A stretch of DNA of 64,000 nt from Deinococcus arboris (GTDB lineage Bacteria > Deinococcota > Deinococci > Deinococcales > Deinococcaceae). The translations under genes were made by a program, and so were the position numbers. Positions 1 through 8,905 of this stretch are shown here, one piece after another. The stretch covers positions 62,001-126,000 of the forward strand of contig NZ_WQLB01000006.1 of the NCBI RefSeq assembly GCF_009755355.1, read 5' to 3'. The notes under the pieces were generated by a model. That model made no database searches. It saw only the letters and a program-made list of their open reading frames with translations, and had not been told where the DNA came from. Numbering within the stretch: the stretch's first letter is position 1; each line of letters opens with the position of its first letter.

Positions 1-290
1 TGCACCGCCCCCAGCCAGAGGTTGATGCTGGGGGCCTGCTGGGTCACGGGCAGCACCACGGTGCCGCGCCCAGGCCGGGCGTCCACCACGCCACTGGCCG
101 AGAGAATACTGATGGCCTCGCGCACCGCCGCCACGCTGGTACCGTAGCGCTGGGCCAGCTCCCGCTGACTGGGCAGGGTATCGCCAGGACGCAACTGGCC
201 GTCCAGCAGCAGCGTTTGCAGGTGCACGGCGATGTGTTCGCCCAGCGACCGTTTGTCCAGCGCTTCGGTGGGAAAGGTGCCCTCGCTCAT
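1..290 (-). CDS. GntR-family transcriptional regulator (N-terminal part, runs off the window)
   Basis: The minus strand from the ATG at 290 reads about 96 codons open to the window edge. Residues 13-80 form a GntR-type winged helix: a helix with HIAVHLQTLLLDG, then LRPGDTLPSQRELAQRYG, the recognition helix SVAAVREAISILSASGVV and the wing RPGRGTVV. The ligand-binding C-terminal domain lies outside the window, so FadR/FCD membership is only likely. The ATG overlaps the stop of the upstream membrane HAMP gene (ATGA), so the two are probably translationally coupled. It probably controls the divergent amino acid transporter operon; that is inference from position. No clear FadR-type operator was found. 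Confidence 0.85.
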   Translation of the reverse strand, partial: MSEGTFPTEALDKRSLGEHIAVHLQTLLLDGQLRPGDTLPSQRELAQRYGTSVAAVREAISILSASGVVDARPGRGTVVLPVTQQAPSINLWLGAV

Positions 291-1237
291 GGCCGGCCCC
301 CAGGGCGCAGGCGGCTCAGGGCCAGGTGTAGGCTTACGCGCAGGCGCTCGATGGCCGTCACCAGATCTCCCAGTTCGTCGGGACGGCCCCCTGACCGAAT
401 CTGGATGGGGCCATCCAACTGGCCCAGGCTGGCCTGCTGCGCCGCGTCGGTAATCGCCAGGATGACCCCCACCAGACGCCGCACCGCGCGGTAGGCCAGC
501 CCGGCCGCCGTCAGCGCCGTGACCGCGCAGGCCAGCAGCACCAGCCACAGTTGCCGCGACAGGACCGCGTTCAGATCGCCCAGCGTGACCCCAATCGTCA
601 GGTGAAACAGCAAAGTTCCCTGCGGCGCGGCCTGTCCCGGCAGCCGCAGGGCCCGGCCCGCCTGGGTGTCGTACACCGCCAGCTGCGTCACCTCGTAAGT
701 CTGGCGTTGCCCACGGGTGGCGTCCAGCGTCGTCACTGCTGCCTGGAGGTGCTCGCGCACGCTGTCGGGCGCCGCCGCACTCAGGGTGGCCTGGGCCGCG
801 CGGTAGGCGTCGGCGCGCGTGTCTGACAGCGCCAGGTGGCTGCCCGCCGGCTGGGCGTTTAAGAAAGCGTCCAGTTGCGCCCGCAGCAGCCAGTCGGTCT
901 GCGGCGCATCGCTGATGAAATATCTGGGGACGTCACCCGCTGGCTGAATGTCAAGAAAGGCCACGCTGGGCGACGCCACCGCTGCGCGCAGCTGCATATT
1001 CACCTGGGTCAGGTCTGTGACATCCAGACTGCTGGCCAGCACGCTTGCCACCGAAGCACTGAGGGACCGCGAGACAGCATTCAGTTCGGCGCGGCGCTGA
1101 GCCACCAGGGTCAGGGCCACCAGCAGGCCCAGCAGCAGAATTGGCAGCACCGTGATGAGCAGGGCTTTGGTGCGCAGACCCAGGCGGCGCTCTGAGCGGG
1201 GAACGATGAGGGGCACACGGGTGGTGGTGACGGTCAT
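287..1237 (-). CDS. Membrane HAMP-domain protein without output domain
   Basis: A protein of 316 residues from the ATG at 1237, which has a GGAG ribosome site 7 bases upstream; an in-frame start further upstream at 1366 would run through the promoter region and is unlikely. There is one membrane helix near residues 25-50 (ITVLPILLLGLLVALTLVA), an extracytoplasmic sensor-like region of about 170 residues, a second helix (LVLLACAVTALTAAGLAYR) and a HAMP-like segment, and then the protein stops. No kinase, methyl-accepting or cyclase domain follows. The last base triplets overlap the start of the GntR gene. A sensor that ends at HAMP next to a coupled cytoplasmic regulator is unusual. The ligand is unknown; the neighbouring transporter suggests an amino acid. 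Confidence 0.75.
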   Translation of the reverse strand: MTVTTTRVPLIVPRSERRLGLRTKALLITVLPILLLGLLVALTLVAQRRAELNAVSRSLSASVASVLASSLDVTDLTQVNMQLRAAVASPSVAFLDIQPAGDVPRYFISDAPQTDWLLRAQLDAFLNAQPAGSHLALSDTRADAYRAAQATLSAAAPDSVREHLQAAVTTLDATRGQRQTYEVTQLAVYDTQAGRALRLPGQAAPQGTLLFHLTIGVTLGDLNAVLSRQLWLVLLACAVTALTAAGLAYRAVRRLVGVILAITDAAQQASLGQLDGPIQIRSGGRPDELGDLVTAIERLRVSLHLALSRLRPGGRP

Positions 1238-1301
1238 AAAGACTCCAGGTGATTCAGGCAGAATCTTTGAACTCAGTCCATTGATCTGAACATTGAAACA
1301 G

Positions 1302-1330
1302 TTGACTTGAAAGTAAGTGCAGCCTACACT
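1302..1330 (+). promoter_or_regulatory. Predicted sigma-70-type promoter of the liv-like operon
   Basis: TTGACT at 1302-1307 and TACACT at 1325-1330 are separated by 17 bases, about 110 bases before the substrate-binding protein gene. It lies in the divergent region shared with the HAMP/GntR pair. It is predicted from sequence only. Confidence 0.55.
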
Positions 1331-1440
1331 CGCCGTGTCCTTCAACACAAGTTCGCCGCAGGGCACCGAAGCCTAAAAGTGCGTGCCGAACACCGTTTTT
1401 CGCTGCCTGGAGACACCAGGACAGCCCCTAAGGAGTTGCC

Positions 1441-2610
1441 ATGATCCGGACCACTCTTCCCCGTTTGCTTTCTGCGGCTCTGCTGCTGACCCTGGGCTTG
1501 GCTCAGGCCCAAAAGGTTGACACCATCAGCATTGGCGTCGCCGTGGCACAAACCAGCAACACGGCGCTGCTGGGCCAGGAACAGGTGATCGGGGCCAAAT
1601 TTGCCGAGAAGTACCTGAATGCGCGCGGCGGCATTAACGGCACGCCTTTCAAGCTGGTGTTTCAGGACACGGGCGGCGACGAGGCCGGCGCCATCAACGC
1701 CTTTCAGAACCTAATTACCAAAGACCGGGTGCTGGGCATCGTGGGGCCTACCCTGTCGCAGCAGGCGTTTGCCTCTGACCCCATCGCCGAGCGCGCCAAG
1801 GTGCCAGTACTGGGCCCCAGCAACACCGCCAAGGGCATTCCGCAGATCGGCAATTTCGTGGCGCGGGTGTCGGCTCCAGTGGCCGTGGTCGCCCCCAACG
1901 CCGTGAAACAGGCTCTGAAGCTGGACCCCAAGATCAAAGACGTGGCCGTGCTGTACGCGCAGAACGACGCTTTTTCCACCAGCGAAACCGGCACCTTTCA
2001 GGAGACGGTCAAGGCCCAGGGGCTGACCCTCTCGACCGTGCAGAAGTTCCAGACGACCGATACAGACTTCACCACGCAGGTCACGGCCGTGCTGAACGCC
2101 AAGGTGGACCTCGTGATTATCTCGGGGCTGGCGGCCGACGGCGGCAACCTCGTCAAACAGCTGCGCCAGCTGGGCTACAAGGGCCTGATTATCGGGGGCA
2201 ACGGCCTGAACACCTCCAACATGTTTCCGGTCTGCCAGAAGCTGTGTGACGGCGTGATTATCGCCCAGGCCTACAGCCCCAATCAGGGCAGCGCGGCCAA
2301 CCAGGTGTTCGTGAAGGAATACACCGCGCAGTACAAGAAGGCGCCGCCGCAGTTTGCCGCCCAGGCCTATGCCGGCGTGCAGGTGATGGTCGAAGCCCTG
2401 AAGGCCATTGACCGCAAGAAGAAGCTGACCACCTGGGACGTGGACGACCTGCGCATAGAGCTGAACAAGCAGATTCTGCTGGGCAAATACAACACGCCGC
2501 TGGGCCTGATCTCCTTTGACAAGGAAGGCGAGGTCATTCAGAAAGAGTTCTATGTGGCGCAGATTCGCATGAAGGACGCCAAGAACGGCAGCTTTGTGTA
2601 TCTGAAGTAA
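1441..2610 (+). CDS. livK: Branched-chain amino acid-type ABC transporter, periplasmic substrate-binding protein
   Basis: This 389-residue protein starts with a Sec signal peptide (cleavage likely after LAQAQ, residue 23-24) and has the type I periplasmic binding fold of the LivJ/LivK family: an ISIGVAVAQTS start, a QVIGAKFAEKYLNARGGING segment and a GIVGPTLSQQA loop. It is expected to capture branched-chain or related amino acids and deliver them to the LivHM permease. An AAGGAG site lies 7 bases before the ATG. It is the first of five genes with the same order as the classical liv operon. A hairpin separates it from the permease genes. Actual substrate is not readable; the family also includes urea, amide and aromatic acid binders. 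Confidence 0.9.
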   Translation: MIRTTLPRLLSAALLLTLGLAQAQKVDTISIGVAVAQTSNTALLGQEQVIGAKFAEKYLNARGGINGTPFKLVFQDTGGDEAGAINAFQNLITKDRVLGIVGPTLSQQAFASDPIAERAKVPVLGPSNTAKGIPQIGNFVARVSAPVAVVAPNAVKQALKLDPKIKDVAVLYAQNDAFSTSETGTFQETVKAQGLTLSTVQKFQTTDTDFTTQVTAVLNAKVDLVIISGLAADGGNLVKQLRQLGYKGLIIGGNGLNTSNMFPVCQKLCDGVIIAQAYSPNQGSAANQVFVKEYTAQYKKAPPQFAAQAYAGVQVMVEALKAIDRKKKLTTWDVDDLRIELNKQILLGKYNTPLGLISFDKEGEVIQKEFYVAQIRMKDAKNGSFVYLK

Positions 2611-2637
2611 CGGCGCCCCAATCGCCTTTTTCCCCGT

Positions 2638-2666
2638 GCCGCCAGCTTGCCCTCCAGGCTGGCGGC
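2638..2666 (+). other. Intercistronic hairpin between binding protein and permease genes
   Basis: GCCGCCAGC (2638-2646) pairs perfectly with GCTGGCGGC (2658-2666) around an 11-base loop. There is no T-run behind it, so it is more likely a 3' stabiliser or partial terminator that keeps the binding protein more abundant than the membrane subunits, as known for several solute-binding-protein operons. Confidence 0.55.
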
Positions 2667-2685
2667 TCCCCTTTGAAGGAGTCAC

Positions 2686-3660
2686 ATGGAAGCCAGTCAA
2701 CTGGTGCAGAACCTGCTGAACGGCCTGGCGATTGGCAGCGTGTATGCCATCTTCGCGCTGGGCTACACCCTGGTGTTTTCGATTCTGGGCATCATCAATT
2801 TCGCCCACGCTGCCGTGTTTACCCTCGGCGCCTACTTCACCTACACGCTGGTCGTGGGTCAATTTGAGAACAACGGGCTCCTGAAAGGCGTGAATCTGTT
2901 TCCAGACGGATCGCCGTTTTCGGGCCAGCCTCTGACCTTCGCCCTGGCCACCCTATTAGGCGCGGTGGGGGCAGGTCTGGTGGCGGTGCTGATTGAGCGG
3001 TTGGCCTTTAGGCCCATGCGCTCGCGCGGCGCCGACCCCCTGCTGGCCCTCGTCAGTTCGCTGGGCGTGGCGCTGGTGATCGTGAACCTGATTCAGCTGC
3101 TGGTGGGCGCCGAAATCTACAACTTCCCTTCTGACGCCTACGGCGAAACGCCGCCCGCCCTCTCGTTCACGCTGGGCGGCAACGTGGTGATTCTCCGGAC
3201 CGTCCAGGTCATCATTTTTGCCGTCAGCTTGGTCATGCTAACGGTGCTGGGCTTTGTCATCGGCCGCACCAAGATTGGCAAGGCGCTGCGAGCCGTGGCA
3301 GAAAATCCGGGCACCGCCAGCCTGCTGGGCATCAGCGTGGACCGCTTTATCGTCATTACCTTTTTCCTGTCGGGCTTCGTGGGCGGGCTGGCCGGCACCC
3401 TGGTGGGCACGGCGTTCGGCGTGGCTGGACCGTATTTCGGCGTCAGTTACGGGCTCAAGGGGCTGGCGGTCATCGTGCTGGGCGGGCTGGGCAGTATTCC
3501 GGGCGCAGTGCTGGGCGGGCTGGTTATCGGGCTGGCCGAAGCCTTTGTGCCCGCCGACTACTCGGCCTACAAGGACGCGGTGGCCTTTGCGCTGCTGTTC
3601 GCCATTCTGCTGGTGCGCCCGCAGGGGCTGCTGGGCCGCAGCGCCATTCAGAAGGTGTGA
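2686..3660 (+). CDS. livH: Branched-chain amino acid-type ABC permease LivH
   Basis: An inner-membrane permease of 324 residues with about eight hydrophobic segments and the LivH-type opening (LLNGLAIGSVYAIFALGYTLVFSILGIINFAHAA in pieces: NGLAIGSVYAIFALGYTLVF, then IINFAHAAVF). The conserved cytoplasmic loop IGKALRAVAENPGTASLLGI, which couples to the ATPase, is present. AAGGA lies 6 bases before the ATG. It forms the translocation channel with LivM. The next gene starts one base after its stop. Confidence 0.92.
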   Translation: MEASQLVQNLLNGLAIGSVYAIFALGYTLVFSILGIINFAHAAVFTLGAYFTYTLVVGQFENNGLLKGVNLFPDGSPFSGQPLTFALATLLGAVGAGLVAVLIERLAFRPMRSRGADPLLALVSSLGVALVIVNLIQLLVGAEIYNFPSDAYGETPPALSFTLGGNVVILRTVQVIIFAVSLVMLTVLGFVIGRTKIGKALRAVAENPGTASLLGISVDRFIVITFFLSGFVGGLAGTLVGTAFGVAGPYFGVSYGLKGLAVIVLGGLGSIPGAVLGGLVIGLAEAFVPADYSAYKDAVAFALLFAILLVRPQGLLGRSAIQKV

Positions 3661-3661
3661 C

Positions 3662-4588
3662 GTGAACGATTTTCTCCAAACCTATGGTTTTCTGATCGCC
3701 ACCATGTTGCAAGCGGGTCTGCTGGGCCTCAGTCTGTACTTCCCGCTCCAGGCAGGGCAACTGAGCCTGGCCAGCCCCGGCTTCTATGCTCTGGGCGGGT
3801 ACGTGGCCGCCATTCTGCTCACCAACCCCTCGTTCGCGGGCCTGCGGGACACGCTGGGGCAGGGCATCTTTCCGCTGACGTGGCTGGCGGGGGCCGTGCT
3901 GGGCGGCCTGCTGGGCGTAGTGGTGGGTGTGCCGGCGCTGCGGCTGCGCGGCATTTACCTGGCGCTGGCCACCATCGCCTTCGTGGAAATCCTGCGGGTG
4001 GTGGCGCTGAACCTGACGGTGACGGGCGGCGCCGTGGGTATCTTCGGCATTCCGCAAACCTTCGGGTTTCAGGACCGCTGGCAGTACATCTTTCTGTTCG
4101 GGCCCCTACTGGCGCTGACCCTGCTGTTTGCGCGGCAGCTGGAACGCTCGCGGGTCGGCCGGGCCCTGCGCGCCCTCCGCGAGGACGAACTGGCTGCCGA
4201 CGCCATGGGTGTGCCGCCCACCCAGTACAAGGTGCTGGCTTTCGTGATTGGCGCGGCCCTGGCGGGACTGGTGGGGGCCATGAGCGCGCCCTTCCTGAAC
4301 ACCTGGAATGCCAAGCAGGGGACGTTCGACTCGTCCATCACCATCCTGGCCGCGGTGCTGATTGGCGGCAGCCGCAACATCTGGGGCCCCGTGGTGGGCG
4401 GCGCGCTGCTGGCCGCCGTGCCCGAGGTGCTGCGGTTCCTGGCCGACTGGCGCCTGGTGATCAACGGCCTGGTGCTGGTGGTGGCCAGCCTGTATCTGCC
4501 GCAGGGCATTGTCGGGGCCCTGGCCCGCCTGACCCGGCCCCGCCCCCCGCAGCGTCCCCTGGCGCCGGCCTACGAGAAACAGCCATGA
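3662..4588 (+). CDS. livM: Branched-chain amino acid-type ABC permease LivM
   Basis: The GTG at 3662, one base after the livH stop and preceded by GAAGG, gives a 308-residue protein; a longer upstream frame lies inside livH and is rejected. It has multiple membrane helices, the LivM-type motif [20 protein letters not shown] near the N terminus, and the EAA-like coupling loop [20 protein letters not shown]. The C-terminal region [16 protein letters not shown] is typical of the family. The stop overlaps the start of livG (ATGA). Confidence 0.92.
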   Translation: MNDFLQTYGFLIATMLQAGLLGLSLYFPLQAGQLSLASPGFYALGGYVAAILLTNPSFAGLRDTLGQGIFPLTWLAGAVLGGLLGVVVGVPALRLRGIYLALATIAFVEILRVVALNLTVTGGAVGIFGIPQTFGFQDRWQYIFLFGPLLALTLLFARQLERSRVGRALRALREDELAADAMGVPPTQYKVLAFVIGAALAGLVGAMSAPFLNTWNAKQGTFDSSITILAAVLIGGSRNIWGPVVGGALLAAVPEVLRFLADWRLVINGLVLVVASLYLPQGIVGALARLTRPRPPQRPLAPAYEKQP

Positions 4589-5358
4589 CAGCCTCCTCCA
4601 CTCCTCTCCTCCAAGCCCGCGAGATGACCCGGCGCTTCGGCGGTCTGGTCGCCGTGGACCACGTTTCTTTCGATGTCCATGAGGGTGAGATCTTCGGTCT
4701 GATCGGGCCCAACGGCGCGGGCAAGACCACCCTGTTTAACCTGATGACCGGCCTGACGCCTCCTTCCAGCGGCACCCTGAGCTACCAGGGCCAGCCGATT
4801 ACGGGCCTGCCGCCGCACCGCGTGGCGCAGACTGGCCTGAGCCGCACCTTTCAGAACATCCGCCTGTTCCGGGGCCTGTCCGCGCTGGAGAATGTCAAGA
4901 TTGCCCAGCACACCCGCACCCACGCGGGGCTGTGGCGCGGCGTTTTTGGCGGGGCGCGGGCCGAGGAAGTGGCCGTCGAGCGCCGCGCCTGGGACCTGCT
5001 GGACCTGGTCGGCCTGAGCGACCGCGCGGGCGAACTGGCGGGCAATTTCAGCTACGGCGACCAGCGCCGCCTGGAAATTGCCCGCGCTCTGGCCACCGAG
5101 CCGCGCGTGCTGCTGCTGGACGAACCGGCCGCTGGCATGAACACCGCCGAGAAGGGCCAGCTGACGGCTTTTATCCGCCAGGTGCGCGATCAGTTTGACC
5201 TAACGGTGCTGGTTATTGAACACCATGTGCCGCTGGTTATGAACCTCTGTGACCGGGTGGCAGTGCTGAATTTCGGCAAGCTGATCGCTGTGGGCGACCC
5301 CGCTACCGTACAGCGCGACCCGAAAGTGATTGAAGCGTATCTGGGAGGCGAAGAATGA
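4585..5358 (+). CDS. livG: Branched-chain amino acid-type ABC transporter ATPase LivG
   Basis: A 257-residue ATPase from the ATG that overlaps the livM stop. Walker A is [10 protein letters not shown] (about residues 38-47), the signature is [15 protein letters not shown] (the Y-G-D-Q variant usual for LivG), Walker B is [12 protein letters not shown] and the H-loop is VIEHH. It powers uptake as a heterodimer with LivF. The following gene also overlaps by ATGA, so the last four genes are tightly coupled. Confidence 0.93.
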   Translation: MTASSTPLLQAREMTRRFGGLVAVDHVSFDVHEGEIFGLIGPNGAGKTTLFNLMTGLTPPSSGTLSYQGQPITGLPPHRVAQTGLSRTFQNIRLFRGLSALENVKIAQHTRTHAGLWRGVFGGARAEEVAVERRAWDLLDLVGLSDRAGELAGNFSYGDQRRLEIARALATEPRVLLLDEPAAGMNTAEKGQLTAFIRQVRDQFDLTVLVIEHHVPLVMNLCDRVAVLNFGKLIAVGDPATVQRDPKVIEAYLGGEE

Positions 5359-6059
5359 CGCTGCTGGAAATCGAGAATCTGAGCGTCAACTACGGCGCCA
5401 TTCAGGCCGTGCGGGGCCTGTCGCTAACTGTGCAGGAGGGCGAGGTGGTGACGCTGATTGGCGCCAACGGAGCCGGGAAGACGACCACCCTGCGCGCCGT
5501 GTCCCGGCTGCTGCGCCCGGTGGCCGGCCAGATTCGCTTTGCAGGCCGCGATATCACCCGCGCGCCTGCTGATCAAGCTGTGCGCCTGGGCATTGCGCAG
5601 AGCCCGGAAGGCCGGCAGGTGCTGGCCCGCCAGAGCGTGCAAGACAATCTGGAACTGGGCGCCTACACCCGGAAGGGCAACTTCCGGGCGGACCTTTACG
5701 AGATGTACGAGCGCTTTCCCCGTCTGGGCGAGCGGCGCACGCAGCTGGCGGGCACCTTGTCCGGCGGCGAGCAGCAGATGCTGGCCATCGCCCGCGCCCT
5801 GATGAGCCGGCCCAAACTGCTGCTGCTGGACGAACCCAGCCTGGGCCTGGCCCCCATCATCGTGCGCGAGATTTTTAGCATCATCCGCGAACTGAACGAA
5901 CAGGGCGTCACGATTTTGCTGGTGGAGCAGAATGCCCGCCTGGCCATGAATGCCAGCCACCGCACCTATGTGCTGGAGGCCGGGCAACTGACCTTCAGCG
6001 GCGTCAGTGCCGACTTGGTCAACGACGAACGGGTGCTGCACGCTTATCTGGGCGGCTAA
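5355..6059 (+). CDS. livF: Branched-chain amino acid-type ABC transporter ATPase LivF
   Basis: The 234-residue second ATPase subunit. Walker A is GANGAGKTTTLRAV, the signature is LSGGEQQMLAIARAL, Walker B is KLLLLDEPSLGLAP and the H-loop is VEQNA. The GRQVLARQSVQDNLELGAY stretch is typical of LivF. The start overlaps the livG stop. It is the last gene of the operon; a strong hairpin follows. Confidence 0.93.
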   Translation: MTLLEIENLSVNYGAIQAVRGLSLTVQEGEVVTLIGANGAGKTTTLRAVSRLLRPVAGQIRFAGRDITRAPADQAVRLGIAQSPEGRQVLARQSVQDNLELGAYTRKGNFRADLYEMYERFPRLGERRTQLAGTLSGGEQQMLAIARALMSRPKLLLLDEPSLGLAPIIVREIFSIIRELNEQGVTILLVEQNARLAMNASHRTYVLEAGQLTFSGVSADLVNDERVLHAYLGG

Positions 6060-6076
6060 TGGCCTTTCTTTGAACC

Positions 6077-6111
6077 CGGCGTGTCCTCGTTCAGTCGGCG
6101 GGGACACGCCG
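6077..6111 (+). terminator. Hairpin after livF, probable terminator
   Basis: CGGCGTGTCC (6077-6086) and GGACACGCCG (6102-6111) pair perfectly over 10 bp with a 15-base loop, 18 bases after the livF stop. No T-run follows, so efficient factor-independent termination is uncertain. Confidence 0.5.
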
Positions 6112-6218
6112 CACCTATGTCTTGAGCTGGTTGGTGCGGCTGCTTTTCGCACCCTGGGTCTTCTTCATCAGCAGGCGCCACAGGGGTCAGCCACAATTTA
6201 GGGGATCCCAACCGTCAG

Positions 6219-6239
6219 CCTGTCTTGATACCAGACAGG
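6219..6239. promoter_or_regulatory. Inverted repeat upstream of the aminotransferase gene
   Basis: CCTGTCT and AGACAGG are separated by 7 bases, about 90 bases before the aminotransferase start. It could be an operator or a hairpin in an untranslated leader. No regulator is assigned. Confidence 0.35.
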
Positions 6240-6327
6240 GCATCTCTCCTGTCGTTCGACCCCTCTTCAACTTCTCGTCATCGCGGCAAGGACACCCTGG
6301 CCTTCACCCGCTACAGTGAACTCCACT

Positions 6328-7515
6328 ATGAAGCCACTGGCGACCCGCCTGGCCAACTTTGGCCCTTCTGTGTTCAGTGAATTGACCCGGCTTGCGGCGG
6401 TTCATCGGGCCGTAAATCTTGGGCAGGGCTTTCCTGACTTTGCCCCTGAGCTCTTCGTGCTGGACGCCTTACGGAGTGCAGCAGGCGGCCCACAGCAGTA
6501 TGCGCCGCCTGCCGGTCTCCTTGAGCTGCGGCAGGCGCTGTCCACCTTCCTGACCTCCAGTTGCGGGTTTGCCCCTGACCCCGAGACAGAAGTGACGGTG
6601 ACCGTGGGCGCCACAGAGTCGATGCACGCCGCTGTCCAGGCCCTGATCAACCCAGGCGACGAAGTGGTCATTCTGGAACCGAGCTATGACATGTACGCGC
6701 CACAGGTCGAATTTGCGCAGGGGATCGTGCGCCGCGTAGCCCTGGTGCCTGACGACGCTGGTCACTGGTGCCTGAATCTGGAGGCCGTGCGGGCCCTCGT
6801 GACGCCCAAGACCAAAGCGCTGATTCTAAATACCCCCCATAATCCAACCGGCAAGGTGTTCTCGTACGCCGAACTGGCCGGCCTGGCCGAGCTGGCGCTG
6901 GAATTTGACCTGTATGTGCTGGCCGATGAGGTCTACAGCCACCTCGTCTACGAAGGCGAGCACGTCTCGGTCGCGTCGTTGCCGGGCATGCGTGAGCGGA
7001 CCATCACCATCGGCTCGGCGGGCAAGCTCTTTTCCGTGACGGGCTGGCGGGTGGGCTGGGCCGTGGCCTCTCCTGAGGTAAGTACGGCCCTCCGGGCGGG
7101 TCACACTTTCGTGACGTTTGCGGCGCCCACGCCTCTTCAGGTCGCCTTGACTGTGGCCTTGACCCACATGCAGACCCTATCAGTGACGGCACAGACCTTC
7201 CGGCAGCGGCGTGACCAATTGGCGGCGGCGCTCACGGCTGCCGGTTTACCGCCTTATCCCGCGCAGGGCGGCTACTTTTTGACCGCAGATGTCTCTGCTC
7301 TGGGCCAGGATGAGGCTGAAGTGGCCCGGTTCCTTCTCACCGAAGCAGGAGTGGCCGCGCTGCCAATGGGCGTGTTTTACAGCCCGGCGACCCGTCCTCT
7401 GGTCCCAAGACTACGCTTCGCCTTCTGCAAGTCCGGTGAGGTGCTGGACGAGGCCGCCCGCCGGCTGGCCCGAGTGCCAGTACCTTCAGCGACTGCCGAG
7501 GTACAGCACAGCTGA
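6328..7515 (+). CDS. Class I/II pyridoxal-phosphate aminotransferase (methionine/kynurenine aminotransferase-like)
   Basis: A cytoplasmic PLP enzyme of 395 residues from the ATG at 6328; a GTG 12 bases upstream is possible. Family marks are NLGQGFPDFAP near the N terminus, YAPPAGLLELRQAL, the cofactor loop VGATESMHAAV, NTPHNPTGKVF, the aspartate of VLADEVYSHLVYEG and the PLP-binding lysine in GSAGKLFSVTGWRVG. These fit the YbdL/kynurenine aminotransferase branch, whose members often use methionine or its 2-oxo acid. No Shine-Dalgarno is visible; TACAGT (6312-6317) ends 10 bases before the ATG and may drive a nearly leaderless message. Being next to the sulfur genes makes methionine plausible, but this is inference. 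Confidence 0.85.
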   Translation: MKPLATRLANFGPSVFSELTRLAAVHRAVNLGQGFPDFAPELFVLDALRSAAGGPQQYAPPAGLLELRQALSTFLTSSCGFAPDPETEVTVTVGATESMHAAVQALINPGDEVVILEPSYDMYAPQVEFAQGIVRRVALVPDDAGHWCLNLEAVRALVTPKTKALILNTPHNPTGKVFSYAELAGLAELALEFDLYVLADEVYSHLVYEGEHVSVASLPGMRERTITIGSAGKLFSVTGWRVGWAVASPEVSTALRAGHTFVTFAAPTPLQVALTVALTHMQTLSVTAQTFRQRRDQLAAALTAAGLPPYPAQGGYFLTADVSALGQDEAEVARFLLTEAGVAALPMGVFYSPATRPLVPRLRFAFCKSGEVLDEAARRLARVPVPSATAEVQHS

Positions 7516-7573
7516 ACCCCGGCAGAGTCCCCTCAAGCGGATCGGAGCAGCTCTAGTCGTAATCCATCAATAA

Positions 7574-7603
7574 TTGACAAAACTTGTAATCTTCTCGTAG
7601 GGT
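7574..7603 (+). promoter_or_regulatory. Leaderless promoter with operator-like repeat (site A)
   Basis: TTGACA (7574-7579) and TAGGGT (7598-7603) are separated by 18 bases, and an ATG follows 8 bases later at 7612. The -35 box begins TTGAC-AAAACTT-GTAAT (7574-7590), an imperfect version of the TTGAC-N7-GTCAA repeat also found at 8791, 12407 and 16256. Confidence 0.6.
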
Positions 7604-7611
7604 CTGGAAGC

Positions 7612-8462
7612 ATGAGCACCTGCCCCAGAGGTTTCCTATAGCTGCGCTCGCTGGTCTCCATGTCCTGAGCCTGGAATCCCGCCGCAGCGAGGACATGCAG
7701 GCCCTGATCCGCACCTACGGGGGAAGCCCTCAGGTTGCGCCCAGCATGCGCGAACGGCCGCTTGATCTGAGCAGTGCCCTGGCCCTATTTCAGCGGCACC
7801 TGCTGACCGGAGATATACACGCTATCGTTTGTCAGGCTGGCGTGGGCACCCGGACGTTCCTTCAGGCGCTGGCTCCTACTCAACTTGAGGCCCTTCAGAA
7901 CGTGCCTTTTCTTGCGCTCGGCCCCATATCAGCGCGTGTGCTGAGCGATTTCGGGCTCAGCCGCGTTCAGGTGACCCAGCCTCACCTGTGGCCCCAGGTG
8001 GCTGAACACCTGCTGGCCACCCTCTCGCGGGGCCAGCACGCGGTCATCCTCGAATACGGCGAGGCCATGCCAGCCGCCCTGGTCCGTAAACTGGGTGCCG
8101 CTGGTATTCGGGTCACCAGCTTGCCCGTTTACCACTGCGCTTTTCCGATCAATCCTGTTCCCCTCGCTCAGGCGGTCCGTGACGTTGTGCTGGGGGGGCC
8201 TGATGTCCTGCTGCTTTCGAGAGGCACGCAGCTGCTCCATTTCTTGAAATATGCGGAGAGGCTTGGTCTTCAGGCAGAAGCCCGCGCCGGCCTGAACCGT
8301 CTGGTCACGGTCAGTATTGGCCCGGCGTGCAGTGAGGCGGCCACCGACCTGGGCCTCCGGATTGACCTGGAAGCCGACCCACACACCATGACCACGCTGG
8401 TACGGCTGGCGGCGGAGAAGGCCCACGGCGTCCTGGCCCAGCGCCTGAGCCGCACCGGATAG
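7612..8462 (+). CDS. Uroporphyrinogen-III synthase (HemD)-like protein, apparent 5' frameshift
   Basis: The main reading frame ends at 8462 and is open from about 7580, but it holds no ATG, GTG or TTG before the methionine at 7695. The expected HemD N terminus (AALAGLHVLSLESRRSEDM) is encoded upstream of 7695, so the gene must start earlier. The only well placed start is ATG 7612 behind a leaderless promoter; its frame hits TAG at 7639. One extra C in the CCCC run at 7623-7626 would join both frames. The body (TYGGSPQVAPSMRE, ILEYGE, LLLSRGTQLLHFLKYAE, TVSIGPACSEAATDLGL) matches HemD, which cyclises hydroxymethylbilane to uroporphyrinogen III, precursor of siroheme for sulfite and nitrite reductase. 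Either a sequencing error, a real mutation or a non-standard start. Confidence 0.75.
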
Positions 8463-8905
8463 CCCATGCGGTTACTCGGGGACGCCCCCCTTAATTAAGT
8501 CGGAGCGATAGGATGGCGCTCCGGTGGCAGCCTTGCGCCTCAGTCACGGCCTGGACGTATTTTTCAGGTGGTTCGTTTATTCAAGGGCCGAACGACTGCT
8601 CGGAAGAACAGGCTGCGCGTGTCACAGAGTTGCTCTAGCGCAGCGGAGAAGCCATTGGTGCGCTGGACGGGCGGTCCCGATGGCCCAGACGGCGTCAACC
8701 TCTCAGACTCACTGCCAACTCCAGGCGCCCGCCGAAAGGCCAGTTCGGCTTGATTAACCCTCGACGGTCAAGACCAAGAACGGCATCTAATTGACAGCAT
8801 TAGTCAACTAGAATGTGGTCGCTTGCCAGGCCACCAATCCGCTTCCATTCTCCCTTCACCTGCTGACCCTTTCCAGGCTCGGCGTGTCTTTTTTCAGGAT
8901 GCCTC
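8463..8905. other. Non-coding stretch with hairpin and operator site
   Basis: No convincing gene. It holds a hairpin CGGAGCG/CGCTCCG (8501-8507 with 8517-8523) that may end the HemD-like transcript, a 200-base stretch of small overlapping frames without family resemblance, and the operator-like repeat at 8791. Confidence 0.5.
8791..8807. promoter_or_regulatory. Operator-like inverted repeat (site B) upstream of the flavin monooxygenase
   Basis: TTGAC-N7-GTCAA with perfect 5-bp arms and the same 7-base spacer as the site before the Rrf2 regulator. TTGACA may also be the -35 box of the downstream gene; no good -10 box is seen at the right distance. It lies 99 bases before the start at 8906. 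Confidence 0.55.

Noticed and set aside
8524..8757. Open frames of 61-77 codons upstream of the flavin monooxygenase
   Set aside because: No family resemblance, no ribosome site; composition not like real genes of the window.
8791..8814. TTGACA with TAGAAT as a complete promoter
   Set aside because: The spacing of 12 bases is too short for a sigma-70 promoter.
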